Source: Methanobacteriota archaeon
Lineage (GTDB): Archaea > Thermoplasmatota > Poseidoniia > Poseidoniales > Poseidoniaceae
NCBI GenBank assembly: GCA_002726395.1
Contig: PBTA01000068.1
Coordinates: 1-8,324 of the forward strand
Direction: 5' to 3'
Length of the DNA: 8,324 nt
Below are positions 1 to 6,911 of the stretch, piece after piece. The position numbers and the translations under genes are program-made. Each line of letters starts with the position of its first letter. Positions within the stretch are counted from its first letter, which is position 1. Below the pieces are notes generated by a model. That model ran no database searches, was not told where the DNA came from, and saw nothing but the letters and a program-made list of their open reading frames with translations.

Positions 1-3
1 TAT

Positions 4-942
4 TCATTTCTTGCGATTAATTGCTCTAATCGCTGCAGATGCTATGTGAGGTGATGATATTTCCATCAAATCAAGCATTTCATCCGCTTGACCAGATTCA
101 CCGAATCTATCTTTTACTCCAACCCTTTCTAACGGTGTAGGGATATTTGAGCTTAGATATTCTGCTACTGCGCCACCTAAACCACCGATGATGCTGTGAT
201 CTTCTGCCGTTACAATCGCACCGCAAGATTTTGCCACTCTCTCGATTAATTCCTCATCCAGCGGCTTAATGGTATGCATATCAATTACAGTTGCAGAAAT
301 TCCTTGGGATGTTAATTGTTCTGCAGCCTTCATAGCTTCTGAAACCATTACCCCACAAGCAATTATCGCAACATCATTACCTTCTTTTAGTATCACTCCT
401 TTACCAATTTCTATCTCAGACTCCCTGCCATCATACATTACTGGAGTTTTATTTCTTGCAGTTCTTGTGTATGATGGTTGTGACAAATCTGCTAATTGTA
501 TAGTTAATAATCGAGTGCTAACATCATCACAAGGATGCAATACAATCACATTTGGTAGTGTTCTAAAGATTGCTAAATCCTCGATAGATTGAGCGGATGA
601 TCCATCTGTTCCTGTATGAGTTCCGCCATGGCTGCCACACAAGTGCACCGCAAGGTTTGGCCTGGCAACTCCGTTTCTCATTTGTTCAAATGCACGTTCT
701 GTGAATATGGCAAATGTGCTAGCAAATGGAATAAATCCAGATGATGCTAAACCAGCCGCAGTCAATAGCATGTTTTGTTCGCCAATTCCACAAGAAATTG
801 TCCTATCAGGATATTGTTTTCTAAAGTGAAGAGATTTAGTAGACTTACCTAAATCCGCTTCTAATACTACCACTTTTTCATTACCTGCTAAGTCAAGTAA
901 GGCTTGACCATAGCCATCCCTAGTTGCAGCCATTCTACTCAA
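4..942 (-). CDS. tktC: Transketolase, C-terminal subunit (pyrimidine-binding and C-terminal domains)
   Basis: This 312-residue protein is one half of a split transketolase, the ThDP enzyme that moves two-carbon ketol units between sugar phosphates in the cytosol. The pyrimidine-binding domain covers about residues 5-175. It contains GIGEQNM (52-58) with the catalytic glutamate E55 that activates ThDP. H105 and D113 line up with E. coli TktA H461 and D469, and R160/R163 lie in the phosphate-binding stretch. The C-terminal transketolase domain (about 185-305) includes the conserved TAEDHSIIGGLGG (246-258). The position of E. coli H473, normally histidine in D-G-x-[ST]-H-Q, is alanine here (A117). 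The gene overlaps the end of the N-terminal subunit gene by 4 bases. I chose the TTG start at 942 because a GAGGTG ribosome-binding site lies 5 bases upstream; an ATG three codons later (933) would be 14 bases away. Family assignment is firm. The exact sugar substrates are not shown by the sequence. Confidence 0.93.
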   Translation of the reverse strand: MSRMAATRDGYGQALLDLAGNEKVVVLEADLGKSTKSLHFRKQYPDRTISCGIGEQNMLLTAAGLASSGFIPFASTFAIFTERAFEQMRNGVARPNLAVHLCGSHGGTHTGTDGSSAQSIEDLAIFRTLPNVIVLHPCDDVSTRLLTIQLADLSQPSYTRTARNKTPVMYDGRESEIEIGKGVILKEGNDVAIIACGVMVSEAMKAAEQLTSQGISATVIDMHTIKPLDEELIERVAKSCGAIVTAEDHSIIGGLGGAVAEYLSSNIPTPLERVGVKDRFGESGQADEMLDLMEISSPHIASAAIRAINRKK

Positions 943-1766
943 TTTACCACCTCGCCTAGTTCAGTCATGGCAATGGCAAATTGTTCATCATTAGGTGCAG
1001 CACCGTGGAATGATGGGTTATCTTCCATGTATGATACCCCTTTACCTTTTACCGTATGAGCAATAAGAATTGCCGGATTATCATTAGTATTCACCAAGAA
1101 ATCTAATCCTTCAACAACCTCATCCATATCATGCCCATCTATTTCTTTAACAGACCAACCAAATGCTCGCCATTTTGCCGGAATATCAAACATTCTCATT
1201 TGAGTTTCACAAAAATCATCATTTTGAATTCTGTTCCTGTCTAATATTACTTTCAAATTACCTAATTCATGATGTTTTGCAGCCATAGCTGCTTCCCAGA
1301 CACTCCCTTCTTGAATTTCACCATCACCAAGCATAACAAATATCTGTCTATCACTGTTTTTCAGTCTACCTGAAATTGCACAGCCCATACCAAAAGACAA
1401 TCCCATGCCTAAAGATCCAGCAGAAAAGTCGACGCCTGGGCACCACTTCATGTCAACGTGCCCCTGACAAACTCCGCCAAGCACACGATAAGATTCTAGA
1501 TCCTGCTTTGAAATAAATCCCATTTCAGCTAAAATTGCGTACATTCCTGGTGAAGCATGGCCTTTTGAGAGAATAAACCGATCTCTATCTTCCCAATCTG
1601 GTGTATCTGGTTTAACTCTCAGATAGTTAGCATATAGAGCAGCAATTAAATCGATTTCAGAAAGTGAACCTCCAGGATGACCTGCTTGAGCCCTATATAC
1701 CATTTTCACAATTTCTACACGGCATTTTCTTGCTAGTTCTTGAAGTTCTGTTGACGACATTGACAT
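939..1766 (-). CDS. tktN: Transketolase, N-terminal subunit (ThDP diphosphate-binding domain)
   Basis: This 275-residue protein is the partner of the C-terminal subunit encoded next to it; together they should form the active heteromeric transketolase. Visible motifs are AGHPGGS (28-34, H29), SKGHASP (67-73, H70), GHVDM with H103, and the GDG...N Mg-ThDP motif, beginning GDGEIQEG (147-154) with D148 and ending at DRN with N178. FHGAAP follows with H254. These histidines match E. coli TktA H26, H66, H100 and H261. The length of about 275 residues is usual for this subunit in organisms with a split enzyme. Some family positions differ: the usual TPGVE and TGSLGQG appear as CPGVD (109-113) and AGSLGMG (116-122). 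The start is ATG 1766; a second in-frame ATG at codon 3 (1760) is also possible. The OPT transporter gene ends 58 bases upstream on the same strand. The two may be cotranscribed, or a promoter may lie in the gap. Confidence 0.93.
   Translation of the reverse strand: MSMSSTELQELARKCRVEIVKMVYRAQAGHPGGSLSEIDLIAALYANYLRVKPDTPDWEDRDRFILSKGHASPGMYAILAEMGFISKQDLESYRVLGGVCQGHVDMKWCPGVDFSAGSLGMGLSFGMGCAISGRLKNSDRQIFVMLGDGEIQEGSVWEAAMAAKHHELGNLKVILDRNRIQNDDFCETQMRMFDIPAKWRAFGWSVKEIDGHDMDEVVEGLDFLVNTNDNPAILIAHTVKGKGVSYMEDNPSFHGAAPNDEQFAIAMTELGEVVN
948..953 (-). promoter_or_regulatory. Shine-Dalgarno site of tktC
   Basis: On the minus strand the sequence reads GAGGTG, a 6-base match to the usual SD (GGAGGTGAT), inside the last codons of tktN. 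It sits 5 bases before the TTG at 942 and 14 before the ATG at 933. This decides for the TTG start and implies reinitiation or translational coupling after tktN. Confidence 0.6.
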
Positions 1767-1816
1767 AGTACGACCATTTCTTGGTCATTCAAGACATCCT
1801 TTGATGGTTGTGCATG

Positions 1817-1824
1817 AAATTTTA
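1817..1824 (-). promoter_or_regulatory. Possible TATA box upstream of tktN
   Basis: Immediately after the OPT stop codon the minus strand reads TAAAATTT. As an archaeal TATA box it would place transcription start near 1794-1797, giving a leader of about 30 bases before the tktN ATG. The box is only AT-rich, not a strong consensus, and read-through from the OPT gene is equally possible. Confidence 0.22.
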
Positions 1825-3873
1825 CTATGATTTTCCAATTTTCATCATGTTGACAACTTTCTTTAGAACATCCTTTAAGACAGTGTAAAATTCATTTAAC
1901 AAATTGCCATGGTTGGGCAGTGAACGTGTTGCAAGCCATAAGAATACTAAAGTAAACCAACCAAAGAAAATTAATGATAGAGAATTGTTCAAAGTTCCCG
2001 TGCTGAATATCGCGGCAAGATCAATTTCTAAGACAATAAGAAGGGCTACAAGTACCCCAAGTATCGATTCACCAGCAATAAATCCAGCACCAATTAATAC
2101 ACCCCTATTTTCCACATCCTTTGCCGCACTTATCGCTGCTTTAGACGGTTTATCTCGTAGTTCACCGTCAATTCTTAAATGTGCACTTCTAAAAGCAAAA
2201 TATGACAAAATACCACCAAGCATGATTGGAACTGAAAGGCTTAGTGGGAGATATATTCCGATTGCTACACTCATTACCGGCATTTTAAGCCAAATTAACA
2301 CACACGCTATTACTACGCCAAGTAGAATCATTTGGACATTCATATCTCCGACAAAAGCCCCTCTAACAATGTCACCGATTAATTCTGCTTGGGGTGCTAG
2401 CAACGCGTTTTCACAACTTCTTCCGGTTACTTCAGCTTCTCTAAGACAAGCAGTCTTAGTAATTCCAAATGCATCGTGTAATAACTTCAAAGTTGGACCT
2501 ATCACCAAAGCCCCAGTTATTACGCCGATTATTTCTGCAGTTTGCTGAACTTTTGGTGTTGCACCAACCATGTGACCAGTTTTCAAATCCTGCATAACAT
2601 CTCCAGCAATTGCCGCTGAAGATGCAACAATTGATGCAATCAGCATCGTTGCTAGCATCAGTGTGGGAGTGGAAAGACCAAGCATGAGATCTCCAATGAC
2701 CCAGACTAGTGCTACAGTAAATAGTAGCGTGGCTATTGTCATTCCTGACACCGGAGAGTTTGATGAACCAACAACACCTGCGATATAGCCGGCTACTGCA
2801 GCAAAAAAGAATGCAGCCACGGCCAAAAATGCAGCCCCTGCTATTGCCAATACCAGAGACTCAGTTTTCCACCAGTAAAATAACATAGTCACAATAACAA
2901 TAACGCCGCAAAAGGACAAAACAAAATTCATTGGAAGGTCGATTTCAGTTCTCAGCAACTCCTCGTCATTACTTGCTGCGGGCTTAATGGCTTTGGAAAT
3001 ACCATTCATGATACTCTTACGCATTGACCATAGTGTGTAAAGCCCTCCAATAACCATTGCACCAACACCTGCGTAACGAATTTGAGTCGCCCAAAGATTC
3101 TTGAATTGGTCTAAAGTTGAAGTTTCTGGACCCCAGCCATTGATTAGTCCGTATAGCGGTGTTAATATTCCAAAACCAAGAACTCCGCCAAGAAATATGA
3201 ATGAAGCAATTCTAATGCCAACAATATATCCCACGGATAACAAAGCAACCGATAAATCCACACCAGCATAGAGTTTTGTTCCAATGAAGTCAACCACACC
3301 TTCAACAGTATGGTGAGTGGCTTGGAAACCTTTGACTACCAAGCCATATATTGCGCCTATTCCTAAAGCATATAGAATTGCTTGAGAGCCTTCTCCTCCT
3401 TCCTCTCCTGCAACTAGAACTTCACGGCACGCAACGCCTTCAGGATATGGTAAAGCTTCCTCGACGATAAATAGCCTTCTTAGGGCTATGGTGAACATTG
3501 TCCCCATTAATCCACCAAGCAGGGCAATAATCGTTGTTTCCAATAATTGGATTTCATCCCACAGATTTGGAATCACCAACAATGCAGGTACGGTAAATAT
3601 AACCCCGGCAGCCAATGATTCACCAGCACTAGCCATGGTTTGTACGGCATTATTTTCTAAAATAGTTACTTCCTTGAATAATGAGCGAAGGATGATCATT
3701 GACATGACTGCTGCGGGTATACTCGCTGAAACGGTCATACCTGCATACAATCCTAGATACGCATTGGCTGCGGTCATTAAAATGCCGAGAAGAATACCTA
3801 CTACTACAACTCTTACCGTTAACTCCAGTGGTGATTCTGATGCCGGAATGTATGGCTCTCCATGCACTGACAT
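1825..3873 (-). CDS. OPT-family oligopeptide transporter
   Basis: This 682-residue polytopic membrane protein belongs to the prokaryotic branch of the oligopeptide transporter (OPT) family, secondary carriers thought to take up peptides, or in some relatives metal chelates, with protons. Nearly the whole chain is hydrophobic, consistent with about 14-16 membrane helices. Family landmarks in order are EPYIPAS plus ELTVR (6-21), ANAYLGLYAGMT (36-47), LPYPEGVACREVL (141-153), GSSNSPVSGMTIATLL (369-384), GDVMQDLKTGH (424-434), GATPKVQQ (437-444), LLAPQAELI (491-499), YLPLSLSVPI (541-550) and ENRGVLIGAGFIAGES (588-603). Length is normal for the family. The start is well placed, since P-Y-[IV]-P-A lies very near the N terminus in this family. 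No SD precedes it. It is divergent from the Ca2+-type ATPase gene and lies upstream of the transketolase genes. Substrate cannot be read from sequence. A short loop at 476-487 carries two cysteines (C476, C487). Confidence 0.92.
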   Translation of the reverse strand: MSVHGEPYIPASESPLELTVRVVVVGILLGILMTAANAYLGLYAGMTVSASIPAAVMSMIILRSLFKEVTILENNAVQTMASAGESLAAGVIFTVPALLVIPNLWDEIQLLETTIIALLGGLMGTMFTIALRRLFIVEEALPYPEGVACREVLVAGEEGGEGSQAILYALGIGAIYGLVVKGFQATHHTVEGVVDFIGTKLYAGVDLSVALLSVGYIVGIRIASFIFLGGVLGFGILTPLYGLINGWGPETSTLDQFKNLWATQIRYAGVGAMVIGGLYTLWSMRKSIMNGISKAIKPAASNDEELLRTEIDLPMNFVLSFCGVIVIVTMLFYWWKTESLVLAIAGAAFLAVAAFFFAAVAGYIAGVVGSSNSPVSGMTIATLLFTVALVWVIGDLMLGLSTPTLMLATMLIASIVASSAAIAGDVMQDLKTGHMVGATPKVQQTAEIIGVITGALVIGPTLKLLHDAFGITKTACLREAEVTGRSCENALLAPQAELIGDIVRGAFVGDMNVQMILLGVVIACVLIWLKMPVMSVAIGIYLPLSLSVPIMLGGILSYFAFRSAHLRIDGELRDKPSKAAISAAKDVENRGVLIGAGFIAGESILGVLVALLIVLEIDLAAIFSTGTLNNSLSLIFFGWFTLVFLWLATRSLPNHGNLLNEFYTVLKDVLKKVVNMMKIGKS

Positions 3874-3910
3874 GGCGTTGCTAAATATTTCTGATTGTTG
3901 AAAACATCGC

Positions 3911-3918
3911 TTATTTTA
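3911..3918. promoter_or_regulatory. Possible TATA box shared by divergent genes
   Basis: The plus strand reads TTATTTTA and the minus strand TAAAATAA, so the box could serve either direction. For the OPT gene it would give a start of transcription near 3888-3891 and a leader of about 16 bases before ATG 3873. Another AT-rich stretch (3882-3890) is too close to that ATG. On the plus strand it would feed the first repeat unit, with start near the ATG at 3939. Assignment is inferred from spacing only. Confidence 0.33.
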
Positions 3919-3975
3919 CCGGGATAACCACCATTATAATGATAAGTTGTGTAATCGTGGTTTCGAAACGGTAGG

Positions 3976-3984
3976 GCTTATTTT
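3976..3984 (+). promoter_or_regulatory. Probable TATA box of the P-type ATPase gene (leaderless)
   Basis: GCTTATTTT is centred about 23-25 bases before ATG 4004. This is the spacing expected if transcription starts at or next to the start codon. There is no SD before this ATG, which agrees with leaderless initiation in archaea. Confidence 0.45.
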
Positions 3985-4003
3985 GGACGAAAACCACCAT
4001 TCT

Positions 4004-6874
4004 ATGTCGACAGATGATGTCATGAAAAAATTTGAAGTTGACCGTTCTGGGTTAACTGAATCAGAGGTAGTCAAAAGACGAAATATACACGGTGAAAATA
4101 AATTATCTGAACCAGACAGAGTTCCGGGCTGGAAGAGATTTTTATCACAGTATAACGATCCGTTAAATTATTTACTTATCGGGGCAGCAATAGTTGCCTT
4201 ATTGATTCATCCCGATGAACCAGGTGATGCAATCTTTATTTTTATGGTCTTAACTGCTAATGCATACTTTGGCTATTGGCAAGAAGGTCAAGCAGAACAA
4301 GCTATGGATTCATTGAAAAAAATGTCCATTTCACAATGTGTAGTTGTGAGAGATGAGACTGACATCGAAATTCCTACTCAAGAATTAGTTCCAGGGGATA
4401 TCGTGAATTTATATGAGGGCTTGAACGTCCCCGCAGACATACGTATTTTGGATTCATACCAATGCAAAATAGATGAGTCAGCGTTAACTGGAGAGTCGTT
4501 GACAGTTCAAAAAAATCCTGCACTACTAGAGATTACAACTCTGTTGGCAGACCGGAAAAACATGGCTTTCATGGGCACTTGTGTTGCCTCTGGCAGGGCT
4601 ATTGGTATAGTGGTGGCAACGGGGATGAATACCCAACTAGGCAGGATTGCTAGCGATATTGCCGAATCAGACACCCCAAAAACCCCACTAGAACTAAAGC
4701 TAGAATCGCTTGGCAAATTTTTAGGTTTCATTGCCCTAATAGTTGCCTTCTTGCTTGTTTCCATCGAAATGATCATTGCTTATGGTGACGCTGATGTAGA
4801 TATTTGGGAAGCAGCAGTCGACCAGTTCATAATTGCTATTGCCATATTTGTCGCAATTGTACCGGAAGGTTTGCCGATTATTCTAGTTATAACTCTTGCT
4901 CTTGGCATGAGGAATATGGCTCAACACAAAGCGATAATTCGTCGAATGAAGGCTGTAGAAACGCTCGGTTCGACAACAGTAATTTGTTCAGATAAAACAG
5001 GTACTTTAACCAAGAATCAAATGACGGCTAGACAAATTTCTACCACTGAAGGTAATTTTCAAATTACCGGAGAGGGATTTAAACCTAAAGGTGAAGTATT
5101 ATTTGAAGGTCAACCACTTGGTGACGATGGCTTCTCGCAACATCAAAATAATCTTGGTTTTAGACTTGCAGCAGCGTGTTTGAGTCTTTGCCATAATTCA
5201 ACTATATCAAAAATTGATGGACAATGGGAGGCACTTGGTGACCCCACAGATTCAGCGTGCGCTGTAGCAGGTTGGAAAATTAATGGAGATGTCCAAAAGT
5301 TTGCCCAAAGACACAGCAGAATACATGAATTCTTCTTTGATACTAAACGTAAAAGGATGTCTGTCATACATGAATACGAAGGCGAAAAATGGATATTTTC
5401 TAAAGGTGGTGCAGGCGGTTATATCAACTTAGTAGATTGGAAAATTAAAGATGATGAAATTGTCCCGATTGAAAAATCAGATTTCAATACTGCCGAAGAT
5501 GCAAACCGAGACATGGCGGGTAAAGCCATGCGAGTTTTGGCATTATGTGCTCGTAGATTAGATGATGGTGAAGATATTTATGACGTTAATAAGATTGAAT
5601 CTGGATTAATATTCCTCGGTTTGGTTGGTATAATGGACCCGCCTAGGCCAGAAGTAAAAGATGCTATTGAGATATGTCAAAAGGCTGGAATTAAGGTCAA
5701 AATGATTACTGGAGACCAACAATTTACCGCCACTGCAATTGGTAAAGAATTGGGTATTACTGATGGCGGTATACCTGCTGTCAACGGTAGTTCAATTACT
5801 AAATTTAACGATGCAGAAATGGATGAAGCAGCATCAAATTCAACAATATTCTCTCGTGTAGCTCCTGATCAAAAAATGCGCATTGTAAGTTCCTTGCAGA
5901 GCCAAGGAGAAATTGTTGCAATGACTGGAGATGGAGTAAATGACGCACCTGCTTTATCACGTGCTAATATTGGAATTGCAATGGGTATATCTGGTACCGA
6001 TGTAGCTAAGGATGCGGCCGATATGGTACTGCAAGACGACAATTTTGCTAACATAGTTCACGCCGTGGAGGAAGGCAGAAAAATCTACCAAAACATCCGC
6101 AATTTTGTGAGGTACCAAGTATCTACCAACGTTGCTGCAGTTTCTTTAATAGTAATTTCAACACTAATATTTGGATGGAATTTACCACTCACTGCAACCC
6201 AAATATTAGTTATTAATATTCTCATGGACGGTCCCCCAGCAGTTGCCCTAGGGGTAGAGAAAAAGCATGGGAACGTTATGAGTAGACCCCCAAGACCCGT
6301 CAACGAAGGTTTACCAAGCAAGAGTGATATTTGGCTTATATTTTATCTAGGTGCTGTTATGGTGATTGGAACATTGTTGGTATTTTTCCTCGCTGGAGGA
6401 GGTATAGAAACTTGTAACGGCTTGCCACTTGCGGATGAGAACAATCTACCGTTTGATAAGGTGGCATGCGACTCTGGTGATCCTGACGCATTAGCTGAAT
6501 GGTCTAGTTATGCCGATGATAGATTTGTCCATGCACAAACAATGACTCTTTCAGTATTCATAATGTTTCAACTGTTTAATGTAATGAATTGTCGGTCGCA
6601 AGAAGAGAGTATCTTTTCGTTAGGTGCTTTTTCCAACAAAGCAATTAATATCGCCTTTTTGGTATCTTTTGGATTGTTATTGTTCTTCGTACAACTTGCC
6701 AACATAAGCATCCCAATAATTGGAATTGAGATAGGGGGTTTATTATCAACCAAAGTTCTCTCTACCAGTGATTGGCTAATAATCGTCGCAGTATCGTTCT
6801 CAGTCCTAGTTATCGAGGAATTTAGAAAATTTATTGTCAATTCAAAACTTTTTGCCATCAAAAATATATCTTAG
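4004..6874 (+). CDS. P2-type cation-transporting ATPase, probable Ca2+ exporter
   Basis: From ATG 4004 this is a 956-residue membrane pump; an in-frame TTG at 3947 would add 19 residues, and numbering here counts from that TTG. ATG 4004 is preferred because it has a TATA box at leaderless spacing and family homology begins soon after it (GLTESEV, 35-41). Visible parts are the N-terminal cation-ATPase domain, helices 1-2 (about 68-111), the actuator loop TGES (181-184), helices 3-4 with PEGLP (306-310), DKTGT with phosphorylated D349 and the nucleotide-binding domain. These are followed by MITGD (586-590), TGDGVNDAPAL (660-670) and helices 5-10. Ion-site positions read N728/A731 in helix 5, N757/M760/D761 in helix 6 and Q875 in helix 8. 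That is the single-site pattern of plasma-membrane (P2B) Ca2+ pumps, although helix 4 and DGPPAVALG look P2A-like. The usual KGA[PS]E is KGGAGG (486-491). No calmodulin-binding tail is present. Ca2+ is the best guess; another cation is not excluded. Confidence 0.92.
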   Translation: MSTDDVMKKFEVDRSGLTESEVVKRRNIHGENKLSEPDRVPGWKRFLSQYNDPLNYLLIGAAIVALLIHPDEPGDAIFIFMVLTANAYFGYWQEGQAEQAMDSLKKMSISQCVVVRDETDIEIPTQELVPGDIVNLYEGLNVPADIRILDSYQCKIDESALTGESLTVQKNPALLEITTLLADRKNMAFMGTCVASGRAIGIVVATGMNTQLGRIASDIAESDTPKTPLELKLESLGKFLGFIALIVAFLLVSIEMIIAYGDADVDIWEAAVDQFIIAIAIFVAIVPEGLPIILVITLALGMRNMAQHKAIIRRMKAVETLGSTTVICSDKTGTLTKNQMTARQISTTEGNFQITGEGFKPKGEVLFEGQPLGDDGFSQHQNNLGFRLAAACLSLCHNSTISKIDGQWEALGDPTDSACAVAGWKINGDVQKFAQRHSRIHEFFFDTKRKRMSVIHEYEGEKWIFSKGGAGGYINLVDWKIKDDEIVPIEKSDFNTAEDANRDMAGKAMRVLALCARRLDDGEDIYDVNKIESGLIFLGLVGIMDPPRPEVKDAIEICQKAGIKVKMITGDQQFTATAIGKELGITDGGIPAVNGSSITKFNDAEMDEAASNSTIFSRVAPDQKMRIVSSLQSQGEIVAMTGDGVNDAPALSRANIGIAMGISGTDVAKDAADMVLQDDNFANIVHAVEEGRKIYQNIRNFVRYQVSTNVAAVSLIVISTLIFGWNLPLTATQILVINILMDGPPAVALGVEKKHGNVMSRPPRPVNEGLPSKSDIWLIFYLGAVMVIGTLLVFFLAGGGIETCNGLPLADENNLPFDKVACDSGDPDALAEWSSYADDRFVHAQTMTLSVFIMFQLFNVMNCRSQEESIFSLGAFSNKAINIAFLVSFGLLLFFVQLANISIPIIGIEIGGLLSTKVLSTSDWLIIVAVSFSVLVIEEFRKFIVNSKLFAIKNIS

Positions 6875-6883
6875 ATGATGTAC

Positions 6884-6893
6884 ATATATATTT
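6884..6893 (+). promoter_or_regulatory. Probable TATA box of mqnE
   Basis: The 37-base gap after the ATPase stop contains ATATATATTT. Its centre is about 23 bases before ATG 6912, the same spacing as for the ATPase gene, and no SD precedes the ATG. This favours an independent, leaderless mqnE-mqnA transcript and the ATG at 6912 over the one at 6918. Confidence 0.45.
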
Positions 6894-6911
6894 GAAGTAT
6901 GGCATAGACCG

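Larger units (their letters stand above)
3909..4006. repeat. Imperfect tandem repeat of promoter/start element in the divergent control region
   Basis: Two units of about 32 bases lie 66-67 bases apart. Each has GCTTATTTT (3909-3917; 3976-3984), a 7-8 base spacer, AACCACCATT (3926-3935; 3992-4001) and, 2-3 bases later, ATG (3939; 4004). About 25 of 33 aligned positions agree. The second ATG begins the ATPase. The first opens an 11-codon frame ending at a TAG at 3972-3974, just before the second TATA-like box. This may be a duplicated leaderless promoter, or two copies of a regulator site. Confidence 0.6.

Noticed and set aside
1772..1786. Small hairpin GACCA-5-TGGTC just before the tktN start
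   Set aside because: A 5-bp stem is easily found by chance, has no T-run and no match to a known riboswitch or terminator.
3488..3901. Long plus-strand frame opposite the OPT gene
   Set aside because: It is antisense to clearly conserved OPT coding sequence and shows no family motif. The other long antisense frames across the window were rejected for the same reason.
3939..3974. An 11-codon frame beginning at the first repeat ATG
   Set aside because: Too short to support as a gene; treated as part of the duplicated promoter element.
3947..4003. TTG at 3947 as the start of the ATPase
   Set aside because: It adds 19 residues without family similarity, has no clear SD, and ATG 4004 has a TATA-like box at leaderless spacing.
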